Shown: positions 1 through 6,241 of the stretch, one piece after another | Position numbering within the stretch: the stretch's first letter is position 1 | How the letters are laid out: each line of letters begins with the position of its first letter | Assembly: GCA_019242465.1 (NCBI GenBank) | Contig: JAFAVL010000397.1 | Coordinates: 1 to 8,635, forward strand | Origin: Chroococcidiopsidaceae cyanobacterium CP_BM_RX_35 | Lineage (GTDB): Bacteria; Cyanobacteriota; Cyanobacteriia; Cyanobacteriales; Chroococcidiopsidaceae | Length of the DNA stretch: 8,635 nucleotides | Reading direction: 5' to 3' | Position numbers and translations under genes: made by a program | Notes under the pieces: generated by a model | What the model saw: the letters and a program-made list of their open reading frames with translations, nothing else | Database searches by the model: none | Told to the model about the DNA's origin: nothing

Positions 1-309
1 AGCAAACGCAAAAGCCAGATGAGGAACGCGCCTCTGTGGTCCTAGCCAGATAGACAAATTCATATTGCTAAAGCCCGAATCGGGATCGCGCAGCCAAGAA
101 TGCACCAACCAGTCGATTTCTGAACCAGAAAAGGTGTTGAGTGAACCTATGGCTGATCCAGTTGTGGCAGAGTAGCTTTTTAGATCTTTCGTAGACGCAT
201 CTGGCTGTAGCTCAAACCGAGCATCTAACTTCTGTCGGAGTTCTTTTGTTATACCCCACAGATGCTCAAAGACAGGTGTATTGTCTACTTTCGGTTGCTG
301 ATCTACCAT
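1..309 (-). CDS. RCCR-like protein (red chlorophyll catabolite reductase family), N-terminal part
   Basis: This partial gene gives 103 residues and is cut by the left edge, so the C-terminal half or more is missing. It starts at ATG 309, with AGGGAG (321-326) 11 bp upstream. The segment around residues 51-103 has the pattern GSA-x-GSL (51-56), SGSEIDW (61-67), SWL (71-73), a run ending in MNLSIWL (83-89) and VPHLAFAF (95-102). This resembles the start of plant red chlorophyll catabolite reductase as I remember it: an amphipathic helix, a GSAEASL-like stretch, an IDFVIGSW-like stretch and then a beta strand. In plants the enzyme reduces red chlorophyll catabolite using ferredoxin and is related to the ferredoxin-dependent bilin reductases. 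The role of cyanobacterial homologues is not settled. It lies 47 bp downstream of the Gfo/Idh/MocA gene on the same strand and may be cotranscribed. The family call rests on remembered similarity over a short stretch; a general bilin-reductase relative is the alternative. Confidence 0.6.
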   Translation of the reverse strand, partial: MVDQQPKVDNTPVFEHLWGITKELRQKLDARFELQPDASTKDLKSYSATTGSAIGSLNTFSGSEIDWLVHSWLRDPDSGFSNMNLSIWLGPQRRVPHLAFAFA

Positions 310-356
310 TGTTTGCAAAACTCCCTATTTACCTGTATTCTATCCCTGCGCTTCAT

Positions 357-1505
357 TCATGACTGACCCGAAGGATCGGCAGCATGGATGAGTTCTGGTG
401 GCTGAGTCGCTGGGCGTTGAATTACTTGTGCTGCTGTTGGTCTTTGTTGACGCTTAAACTCCCCAAGCTGTACAGGTTTGCCTGTACGGGCAGACTGATA
501 GATAGCTTGAATAATGCGAATATCTGCCAGTCCCTCCACCCCAGATGGTTCTGGATCTTTATCTGTTAGCAGGCAATCAGAGAAGTAGGTGATTTCTGCC
601 GCAAATTGGTCACCCGCTGGGAATGAGCGCTCCTGTGTTTGACCATTTATAGTGATTTGTTGCTTCAGCTCTCCTTGGTAGCTATATGCTGAATCCATCC
701 GCATGTCGCCCTGAGAGCCCACAATTTGGAAAGTAGAGACCGGAGCTGTCCCAAAGCTGGAGGTAAAAGTTGCCAATCTTTCTCCCGGAAACTTCAGGAT
801 AGCGCTAGTCATTTCGTCGATTTGCTCAAATCGCTTCTCACCATTGTTAGCACTCACTGCAAAAACTTCAGTTGGTTCATCTTGGAACAGGTAACGGACA
901 GCGTTGATGCAGTAAACACCCATGTCATAAACCGTGCCACCACCAACAGCAATCTTCTCCATTCGCACATTGCCCTCAACAACTTGTTGAGTAAACACAG
1001 AATTGAAAATACGAACATCGCCGAGCTGTCCCGACTGAGCAATTTCCACTGCTTCCATGTTGGCTTTGTCAAAGTGCAAGCGATAGGCAATCATAAGTTT
1101 GATGTTGTTATCACGAGCAGCACGAATCATTTGTTCACACTCTTCCTCAGTGACTGCCATTGGCTTTTCGCAAAGTACATGAATTCCTGCTTTAGCTGCC
1201 CTCACCGTATACTCGCAATGCAAGTGGTTGGGAAGTGCGATGTAAACAGCATCAATTTCACCACTATTGAGACACTTTTCAAACTCGTTGTAGGAGTAGC
1301 TATGCTGTACTCCATACTTCTGACTCAGGGCTTCAATTTTAGTGGGGTCTTCTGAGATAAATGCAATCAATTCAGAATTCTCGCATTTGGTGGCGAAAGC
1401 AGGCAAGACATCCTCCTGGGCAATCCAGCCCAGTCCAACAACTGCGTAGCGGATCTTGCCCTTAGCCTGAATCGAGACAGAGCCCTGGTTTTTGGTATGT
1501 GTCAT
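357..1505 (-). CDS. Gfo/Idh/MocA family NAD(P)-dependent oxidoreductase
   Basis: The 382-residue product is a cytoplasmic sugar or polyol dehydrogenase of the glucose-fructose oxidoreductase type. The N-terminal Rossmann fold begins with AVVGLGWIA (residues 21-29, GxGxxA dinucleotide motif). The family signature CEKP lies at 112-115, with the EKP lysine at 114. AYRLHF is at 140-145. The C-terminal alpha/beta domain carries GGGTVYDMGVYCINAVRYL (188-206), matching the D-x-G-x-Y...N active-site segment of glucose-fructose oxidoreductase (D194, Y198). No Tat or Sec signal is visible, so it is probably not the periplasmic form. A longer reading from TTG 1520 is possible. I chose ATG 1505 because GAGG (1515-1518) sits 9 bp before it and would otherwise be inside the coding region. 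About 30 residues after residue 350 form a Gln/Pro-rich tail outside the usual fold. The actual substrate cannot be read from the sequence. Confidence 0.9.
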   Translation of the reverse strand: MTHTKNQGSVSIQAKGKIRYAVVGLGWIAQEDVLPAFATKCENSELIAFISEDPTKIEALSQKYGVQHSYSYNEFEKCLNSGEIDAVYIALPNHLHCEYTVRAAKAGIHVLCEKPMAVTEEECEQMIRAARDNNIKLMIAYRLHFDKANMEAVEIAQSGQLGDVRIFNSVFTQQVVEGNVRMEKIAVGGGTVYDMGVYCINAVRYLFQDEPTEVFAVSANNGEKRFEQIDEMTSAILKFPGERLATFTSSFGTAPVSTFQIVGSQGDMRMDSAYSYQGELKQQITINGQTQERSFPAGDQFAAEITYFSDCLLTDKDPEPSGVEGLADIRIIQAIYQSARTGKPVQLGEFKRQQRPTAAQVIQRPATQPPELIHAADPSGQS

Positions 1506-1514
1506 AGCTTTTTG

Positions 1515-1518
1515 CCTC
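1515..1518 (-). promoter_or_regulatory. Ribosome binding site that decides the oxidoreductase start
   Basis: Read on the minus strand, GAGG precedes ATG 1505 by 9 bp, ideal Shine-Dalgarno spacing. The competing TTG at 1520 overlaps this element and has no comparable site in front of it, so ATG 1505 is preferred. Confidence 0.6.
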
Positions 1519-1818
1519 AAGTATGATTTGATAAGTTATTTGGTTGAAGAGTGATGTAGAATAACATTGATGAAATTTCTACCTTTTCAGACTAGAAATC
1601 TAGCCTTCTAGCACCATCTCCCTAACGACTGAGATTGCCTCACTCAACGCCACCTAACGCTTAGTCAATTTTTTACAAGCTTCTATTTTCAAGAAGTTTA
1701 AATCAGCTCATTTAGAAACCGGAAATATCTATAGAGGTAGGATAACTAATGAATTAGGATTTTCACTCACCTTTTCGAACAGCAAATTTTGCGTGGTTTT
1801 TCATTCGATGAATTTTCC

Positions 1819-1834
1819 TCTATCTTTAGATAGA
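1819..1834. promoter_or_regulatory. Operator-like dyad TCTATCT-TT-AGATAGA
   Basis: This perfect 7-bp inverted repeat has a 2-bp centre. Its size fits binding by a dimeric regulator and is unlike an RNA hairpin, since the loop would be only 2 nt. It lies about 160 bp upstream of the ferritin-like start and about 310 bp from the oxidoreductase start. It does not match the Fur or PerR consensus as I know them. In AT-rich DNA such a dyad can arise by chance, so the regulatory role is inference. Confidence 0.3.
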
Positions 1835-1977
1835 AAATAGTTTTATTCCATTAGCAAGAAGCAAGCTATCCCATAAAAATATAAGAAGATGAGTAAAGCA
1901 GTTAATTATTGTGTAAAGTTACCAAAAAAGTAAGTAAATAACTTTTGCATGATAGTGACACTTAATTCCCAACTATT

Positions 1978-1986
1978 AAGGAGGAG
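1978..1986 (+). promoter_or_regulatory. Strong ribosome binding site of the ferritin-like gene
   Basis: AAGGAGGAG sits 6 bp before ATG 1993 and is nearly fully complementary to the anti-Shine-Dalgarno end of 16S rRNA. Many cyanobacterial genes lack such a site, so this one suggests a highly translated protein. It fixes the start codon. Confidence 0.85.
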
Positions 1987-1992
1987 AAAAAG

Positions 1993-2568
1993 ATGAGTGC
2001 AGCAGAAACCAAAGAGCAACTTTATGATGTGAGCCAGGTGCGTCAACATGCCCGTCAGTCAGTCGAGCAGGGTCCAGTTACTGAAGATTACGCCCTCGAT
2101 CTCGAACAAGCTTGTTATCTGCTGAATGAAGCCCTAGCCGCGGAAATCTTATGCGTGCTGCGCTACCGCCATCACCAGATAATAGCCAAGGGAATTGATT
2201 TTCCTCAGGTAGCGGAGGAGTTTGCCGAACATGCAGCGGATGAACACGAACACATGATGATGATTGCTGAGCGCATCGACCAACTTGGTGGCGACCCTGA
2301 CTTCAACCCAGCTACAGTGGTTAACCGTTCTTCCAGCGAGTATGGCAGTAGTGGCACAAACGTGGAACTAACTGAATTGATTAAAGAGGATTTAGTAGCC
2401 GAGCGAATTGTTATTGAGATTTACCGTAAGCTAATTAGCTATTTTGGTAATGCCGACCCAACTAGCAGACGTATGTTCGAGAAGATTTTAGAAGACGAAG
2501 AGGAACACGCTAATGATTTGAGTGACTTACTAGCTGCCATTGATCCTAGAAGCAAACCAAGTCAGTAA
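1993..2568 (+). CDS. Ferritin-like diiron protein (bacterioferritin / DPS-like type)
   Basis: The 191-residue four-helix-bundle protein has a complete set of candidate diiron ligands: E51 in helix A, the E84-x-x-H87 pair within ADEHEHM, E137 in LVAERIV, and E169-x-x-H172 in EDEEEHA. This two-ExxH layout is that of bacterioferritin and of the bacterial DPS-like (thioferritin) group, which oxidise Fe(II) with peroxide or oxygen and may store iron. The only cysteines are C41 and C54; C54 lies one helical turn after E51, close to the predicted metal site. About 30 polar residues precede the first helix. The protein is probably cytoplasmic, with no signal peptide. The next two plus-strand genes encode redox-type enzymes, consistent with a peroxide or iron-stress role. 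I cannot separate bacterioferritin, DPS-like and other ferritin-like subfamilies without alignment, and no haem-ligand methionine can be assigned with confidence. Confidence 0.85.
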   Translation: MSAAETKEQLYDVSQVRQHARQSVEQGPVTEDYALDLEQACYLLNEALAAEILCVLRYRHHQIIAKGIDFPQVAEEFAEHAADEHEHMMMIAERIDQLGGDPDFNPATVVNRSSSEYGSSGTNVELTELIKEDLVAERIVIEIYRKLISYFGNADPTSRRMFEKILEDEEEHANDLSDLLAAIDPRSKPSQ

Positions 2569-2630
2569 ATGGAACAGTACCGATACTTATTGGGGCTGGT
2601 GAACCATTCTTAGCTGGATAATGCCGTTCT

Positions 2631-3464
2631 ATGCCCAACTACATCTGCACCACCTGTGGCGTCCAGTATGCAAATGGCGATTCGTCCCCCGAAGGCTGCC
2701 CTATTTGTGAAGATTCTCGTCAGTATGTCAATTGGAAGGGACAAGAATGGATAACCCTCGAACAACTGCGTGCCGAACACTCTAATGTCATCCAGCCAGT
2801 TGATACAAATTTAACTGGGATTGGTACAGAGCCGAAGTTTGCCATTGGTCAACGTGCATTACTTGTGCAAACACCACAAGGAAATGTTTTGTGGGATTGC
2901 ATTAGTCTAGTTGACAGCGCCACAGTCGAAGCCATTGCCGCAAAAGGTGGCATATCTGCGATCGCTATCTCTCACCCGCATTTCTATGCAGCGATGGTGG
3001 AATGGAGCCATGCTTTTGATGGTGCACCCATTTACATACATGCAGCTGACCGAGGCTGGGTAATGTGTCCTGACCCTGCCATTGTGTTCTGGGAAGGCAA
3101 AACACATCAGCTTAATGAAGACATAACATTGATCTGCTGTGGCGGACATTTTGCTGGTGGAACAGTCTTGCACTGGGCGTCAGGTGCAGATGGGCGTGGG
3201 GTATTGTTAACTGGTGATATTATTCAGGTCATTCCCGACCGCAGATACGTTAGCTTCATGTATAGCTACCCGAACTTAATTCCCATGAGCCCTGAGGCAG
3301 TTAGTGGCATTGTTGAGGCTGTGGAACCGTTTTTTTATGACCGGATTCACGGTGGTTGGTGGGAATATCGCGTGCTTGAGGACGCTAAAGCCTCTGTCGC
3401 CCATTCGGCAGCACGCTATATAGGTGCAATTAAAGGCGAGTGGTCTCCCGCCAGAGCGCCGTAG
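2631..3464 (+). CDS. Zinc-ribbon plus metallo-beta-lactamase-fold protein
   Basis: The 277-residue protein has two parts. Residues 1-35 form a rubredoxin-like zinc ribbon, with C6-x-x-C9 and C23-x-x-C26 separated by 13 residues, shorter than in true rubredoxin. Residues about 65-265 are a metallo-beta-lactamase domain. Its likely metal ligands are H115 and H117 in SHPHFY, H173 in GGHFAGG, D196 in TGD, and H240 in RIHGG. The usual HxHxDH motif is altered: the D and H positions are Y119 and A120, so the second metal site is probably absent or rebuilt. It starts 62 bp after the ferritin-like gene, with no good Shine-Dalgarno site and a stop codon (2619) just upstream in frame, so ATG 2631 is the first possible ATG. 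A hydrolase or redox role is possible. The substrate is unknown and is not stated by the sequence. Confidence 0.85.
   Translation: MPNYICTTCGVQYANGDSSPEGCPICEDSRQYVNWKGQEWITLEQLRAEHSNVIQPVDTNLTGIGTEPKFAIGQRALLVQTPQGNVLWDCISLVDSATVEAIAAKGGISAIAISHPHFYAAMVEWSHAFDGAPIYIHAADRGWVMCPDPAIVFWEGKTHQLNEDITLICCGGHFAGGTVLHWASGADGRGVLLTGDIIQVIPDRRYVSFMYSYPNLIPMSPEAVSGIVEAVEPFFYDRIHGGWWEYRVLEDAKASVAHSAARYIGAIKGEWSPARAP
2958..2965. repeat. HIP1 octamer GCGATCGC
   Basis: This is an exact copy of the highly iterated palindrome that is over-represented in many cyanobacterial genomes. It lies inside the metallo-beta-lactamase-fold gene and supports the taxonomic placement. Confidence 0.8.
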
Positions 3465-3482
3465 AAACAACGGAGAAAGCTT

Positions 3483-4472
3483 ATGCAAGCAGTCGTTCTT
3501 GAAGGGCATGGTGGTCCAGAAGTCTTGCGGCTTAAAGAGATTCCCAGCTTAGAACCAGGTGGAACAGAGGTTCGGGTTAGAGTGCATGCATCAGCACTGA
3601 ACCGGGCCGATGTCATGCAGAGCATGGGTCAATATCCGCCACCAGGAGCACCTGCCCCATACGAAATCCCTGGCTTAGAATTCGCTGGTGTGGTAGATGA
3701 GCTAGGACCTAGCGTTAGCAATTGGCAAATAGGAGATAGGGTTTTTGGTCTGTTAGTGGGAGGTGGCTACGCTGAACAGGTTTTGACTGACGAGCGTATG
3801 CTAATGGCGATTCCTGAAAACCTAACGTTTGAAGAAGCCGCTGCGATTCCAGAGGTGTTTTTTACTGCCTATAACGCGCTGCTAGACAGAGCCAACTTTC
3901 AGGCAGGGGACATCGTTTTGATTCATGCTGGTGCTGGTGGTGTAGGAACTGCAGCTATACAGCTAGCCCACAATATGGGAGCAAGCATTATCTTTACTAC
4001 CAGCAGAACCGAATGGAAACTGCAAAAAACCTTGGAACTAGGTGCCAACCGAGCCATTAATACCGCTCACGAGGACTTTGAGAAGATTGTCAAGGAAGCG
4101 AAGGCCTCTCATGGAGCCGATGTCATTCTTGACTTTATTGGAGCGTCTTATCTAGAGAAGAACTTAAATGCCGCAGCGCTTGAAGGACGGCTCGTGCAAA
4201 TTGGAACGTTAGGTAGTCCTAATGCACAGCTCAATCTAGGGCAAATCCTCAGCAAGCGGCTGCGGTTACAGGGGACAACCCTACGCAGCCTTCCCATTGA
4301 ACAGAAAATGACACTAACGCAAAAGTTTGCCAAGCAGATGTTGCCATTTTTCGCAGCTGGACGGCTAAAACCAATTATTGATCGCTGTTTTGAACTGAGA
4401 GAGATTGTGGAGGCCCATCGTTACATGGAATCTAGCAGCAATTTCGGCAAGATCGTGCTTAAGATTCAATAA
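3483..4472 (+). CDS. NAD(P)H-quinone oxidoreductase, zeta-crystallin / PIG3 type
   Basis: The 329-residue enzyme of the medium-chain dehydrogenase/reductase superfamily reduces quinones or reactive carbonyls with NADPH in the cytoplasm. The N-terminal GroES-like domain has ALNRADVMQ (38-46), a stretch with YPPPGAP (51-57), and PGLEFAGVV (63-71), all typical of PIG3-type quinone oxidoreductases. The nucleotide-binding site is HAGAGGVGTAAIQLA (148-162), with an AxxGxxG pattern. Catalytic and structural zinc ligands of alcohol dehydrogenases are absent, as expected for this branch. Length is normal and both ends look intact. It begins 18 bp after the metallo-beta-lactamase-fold gene, with GGAG (3472-3475) 7 bp before the ATG, so the two are very likely cotranscribed. 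The gene converges with the threonine aldolase. Native substrate is uncertain, but the family is firm. Confidence 0.93.
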   Translation: MQAVVLEGHGGPEVLRLKEIPSLEPGGTEVRVRVHASALNRADVMQSMGQYPPPGAPAPYEIPGLEFAGVVDELGPSVSNWQIGDRVFGLLVGGGYAEQVLTDERMLMAIPENLTFEEAAAIPEVFFTAYNALLDRANFQAGDIVLIHAGAGGVGTAAIQLAHNMGASIIFTTSRTEWKLQKTLELGANRAINTAHEDFEKIVKEAKASHGADVILDFIGASYLEKNLNAAALEGRLVQIGTLGSPNAQLNLGQILSKRLRLQGTTLRSLPIEQKMTLTQKFAKQMLPFFAAGRLKPIIDRCFELREIVEAHRYMESSSNFGKIVLKIQ

Positions 4473-4477
4473 CTCCT

Positions 4478-5539
4478 TCAACCTCTTGAAGTCGTAAGAG
4501 CCTCAGTTGCATCTAAACTCAGGACAGCTTCAACTAGCTTAGGAACTTGTTGAATCTGTTCCTGGGTAACCATATAACTTGTCACTGCTCTAAGTGAGTT
4601 CGGTCCAGTGGCTAAAAGGGCTACCCCTCTTTCTTTGAGTCGCTGTGCTAAGGTTTGTGCTGGAATTTCCTTGGTATGGAAAACGACGATATTTGTCTGG
4701 ACATCTTTGGGATTGATGTCAATTCCCTCAATTTGACCCAACTCCTCTGCTAAAATCCTGGCATGAGTATGGTCTTCCTGAAGTCTTTCTCGATGATGCT
4801 CTAGCGCGTACAAAGCACCGGCAGCAATGATGCCAGCTTGTCGCATCCCGCCGCCGAACAGTTTGCGGAAGCGTCTTGCTCCTCTCATCAAATCTTTCGA
4901 CCCCGCTAAAGCCGAACCAATTGGGGCACCAAGTCCTTTTGAGAAGCAGACACTGACAGTATCAAATGGTTCAGCATACTCAGCTGCAGAAATTCCAGTG
5001 GCAACACAGGCATTCCAGAGACGAGCCCCATCCAAGTGCAGTTTGAGTTCGTGTTCTTGACAAACTTGAGCAATCTCTTGAATGGTTTGTAGCGGGAAGA
5101 GCCGACCCCCACCGCGATTGTGAGTGTTTTCGAGACAAACTAACTGGGTTTTGGGGAAATGGACATCCTCTGAATCATGGAGTACACGCTGTAGGTCAAG
5201 AGCCGTGAATATCCCCTTCTGACCCTTAATGAGTTTACACATAACTCCCGAAAGTGCTGCAGGTCCTCCTCCCTCGTAATAGTAGATGTGTGCCTCAGAT
5301 TCTAAAATAATTTCATCACCAGGTTCTGTATGAATTCGCAGCGCAACCTGGTTGGTCATCGTTCCTGAAGGCATGTAGACAGCTGCTTCTTTACCCAAAA
5401 GTCCTGCCACATAAGCCTCTAAAGCATTCACAGTAGGATCATCGCCATAGACATCATCTCCTACCTCTGCTGTGGCGATCGCTTCCCGCATTGCTGGAGT
5501 TGGTTGGGTAATTGTGTCGCTTCTTAAGTCAATTATCAT
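4478..5539 (-). CDS. ltaE: Low-specificity L-threonine aldolase
   Basis: The 353-residue PLP enzyme of fold type I cleaves L-threonine and L-allo-threonine to glycine and acetaldehyde. The N-terminus LRSDTITQPTPAMREA (5-20) and GDDVYGDDPTVNALE (27-41) are the family hallmark. H84 in SEAHIYYYEGGG is the likely ring-stacking histidine. D170 and R173 in HLDGARLWNA bind the cofactor. K201 in FSKGLGAPIGS forms the Schiff base. Length matches the family. ATG 5539 is the only reasonable start before an in-frame stop. The nearest Shine-Dalgarno match (AGGAGT, 5555-5560) is 15 bp away, which is unusually long. The gene follows the PaiB-like gene by 33 bp on the same strand, so translation may benefit from readthrough of an operon message. 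Five base pairs separate its stop from the convergent quinone oxidoreductase. Confidence 0.93.
   Translation of the reverse strand: MIIDLRSDTITQPTPAMREAIATAEVGDDVYGDDPTVNALEAYVAGLLGKEAAVYMPSGTMTNQVALRIHTEPGDEIILESEAHIYYYEGGGPAALSGVMCKLIKGQKGIFTALDLQRVLHDSEDVHFPKTQLVCLENTHNRGGGRLFPLQTIQEIAQVCQEHELKLHLDGARLWNACVATGISAAEYAEPFDTVSVCFSKGLGAPIGSALAGSKDLMRGARRFRKLFGGGMRQAGIIAAGALYALEHHRERLQEDHTHARILAEELGQIEGIDINPKDVQTNIVVFHTKEIPAQTLAQRLKERGVALLATGPNSLRAVTSYMVTQEQIQQVPKLVEAVLSLDATEALTTSRG
5475..5482. repeat. HIP1 octamer GCGATCGC
   Basis: This second exact HIP1 copy in the window lies inside the threonine aldolase gene near its 5' end. Two perfect octamers in 8.6 kb fit a cyanobacterial genome, though they are not proof alone. 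Confidence 0.8.
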
Positions 5540-5572
5540 CGAGGTCTTTATCGAACTCCTAAGTCAGATCTG

Positions 5573-6205
5573 TTATTGCCCGCTATCTTCAAGATTCTGC
5601 TGCATTGTTGCACCTACAGCGTAGGTATCGGGGTCTTTACTTTGTAATAGTGAATGTGCAACATTATGCTGCTCGGTGGAACTGCGGTTTTGGCTGAGCT
5701 TATATTTTCCTTCCAACCGCGTGACCGTCATTTCAAACCCAACGATGCCTTTCATCATTCCCTCTTGGAAGCTGTTGGATAAGCTGTGCCACTGTGATTT
5801 GTAGTCAGCGCCATATGTATCAATCATCTGATCTATCATCTTGTCCATGAGTTTCCGCGAGTTACTTAGAGTAATGACTTGAGGCACACCATAGGCATGT
5901 ACGGCAATATAATTCCAGGTTGGTACGCTCTCGTGCTTCTCATATAAGGATGGTGCAATATAGGCATGAGGTCCGGTAAAAATAGCAAGGGATTCCCTCG
6001 CTTCAAACGCCTTCCACTGAGGGTTTGGTTTGGCTAAATGACCCGTTAGCTTCACAACATTATCTTGTACTGTGATAACGAGTGGGATATGAGAGGCAAC
6101 AGGAATATCCTCCCGTATAGATACCAATGTGGCAAAACTATTGGCACGCATGAAGGCAACTAGTTTTTCAACGTCATCTTCTCGAAAGGCATCTGGGATG
6201 TACAT
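5573..6205 (-). CDS. FMN-binding split-barrel protein, PaiB family
   Basis: The 210-residue protein matches PaiB, annotated as an FMN-binding negative transcriptional regulator after the Bacillus subtilis sporulation and protease repressor. The order of motifs is MYIPDAF (1-7), ASHIPLVI (37-44), TGHLAKPNPQW (54-64), IFTGPHAYIAPSLY (75-88), VPTWNYIAVHAYG (94-106) and KGIVGFEMTVTRLEGKYKLSQ (152-172). All are family-conserved and fit a split-barrel flavin domain. No separate helix-turn-helix is visible, so a DNA-binding role is not shown by the sequence. A flavin-dependent role, such as a small oxidoreductase, is equally possible. The start at ATG 6205 has AAGGA (6215-6219) 9 bp upstream. The C-terminal 30 residues are polar and poorly conserved. 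The threonine aldolase gene follows by 33 bp, probably in the same transcript. Confidence 0.88.
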   Translation of the reverse strand: MYIPDAFREDDVEKLVAFMRANSFATLVSIREDIPVASHIPLVITVQDNVVKLTGHLAKPNPQWKAFEARESLAIFTGPHAYIAPSLYEKHESVPTWNYIAVHAYGVPQVITLSNSRKLMDKMIDQMIDTYGADYKSQWHSLSNSFQEGMMKGIVGFEMTVTRLEGKYKLSQNRSSTEQHNVAHSLLQSKDPDTYAVGATMQQNLEDSGQ

Positions 6206-6241
6206 AGCACTTTATCCTTGCTGATACTTTTAACCTGAACA

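Larger units (their letters stand above)
1506..1992. other. AT-rich divergent intergenic region
   Basis: This 487-bp spacer separates the divergent oxidoreductase (minus) and ferritin-like (plus) genes and must hold both promoters. I see no ORF with coding character, tRNA or transposon end. Visible structures are short dyads: CTAAT-GA-ATTAG (1746-1757), TTCAT-TCG-ATGAA (1800-1812), a 7-bp inverted repeat at 1819-1834, and an 8-bp stem with one G-T pair and a 7-nt loop at 1677-1699. A weak sigma70-like pair for the plus gene is TTGTGT (1909-1914) with TAAGTA (1931-1936), spaced 16 bp. None of these promoter elements is close to consensus. Confidence 0.6.

Noticed and set aside
726..1355. A 209-codon plus-strand open frame opposite the oxidoreductase gene
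   Set aside because: It lies entirely antisense to a clearly identified Gfo/Idh/MocA gene. The translation has no recognisable domain and an odd composition rich in S, H, N and F.
1505..1520. TTG at 1520 as the start of the oxidoreductase
   Set aside because: It would add five residues that overlap the Shine-Dalgarno site of ATG 1505, and it lacks its own site.
1677..1699. 8-bp stem with 7-nt loop in the large spacer, as a terminator or small RNA
   Set aside because: It includes a G-T pair and is AT-rich. No T-run follows on the plus strand, and no gene end is nearby.
1909..1936. TTGTGT and TAAGTA as the promoter of the ferritin-like gene
   Set aside because: Both boxes deviate clearly from consensus. 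In AT-rich DNA such pairs are frequent, so it is mentioned only in the spacer description.
4476..4491. Hairpin CTTCAA-CCTC-TTGAAG at the convergent gene ends, as a shared terminator
   Set aside because: The stem is only 6 bp and no T-run follows on either strand, so it does not meet the pattern of an intrinsic terminator.
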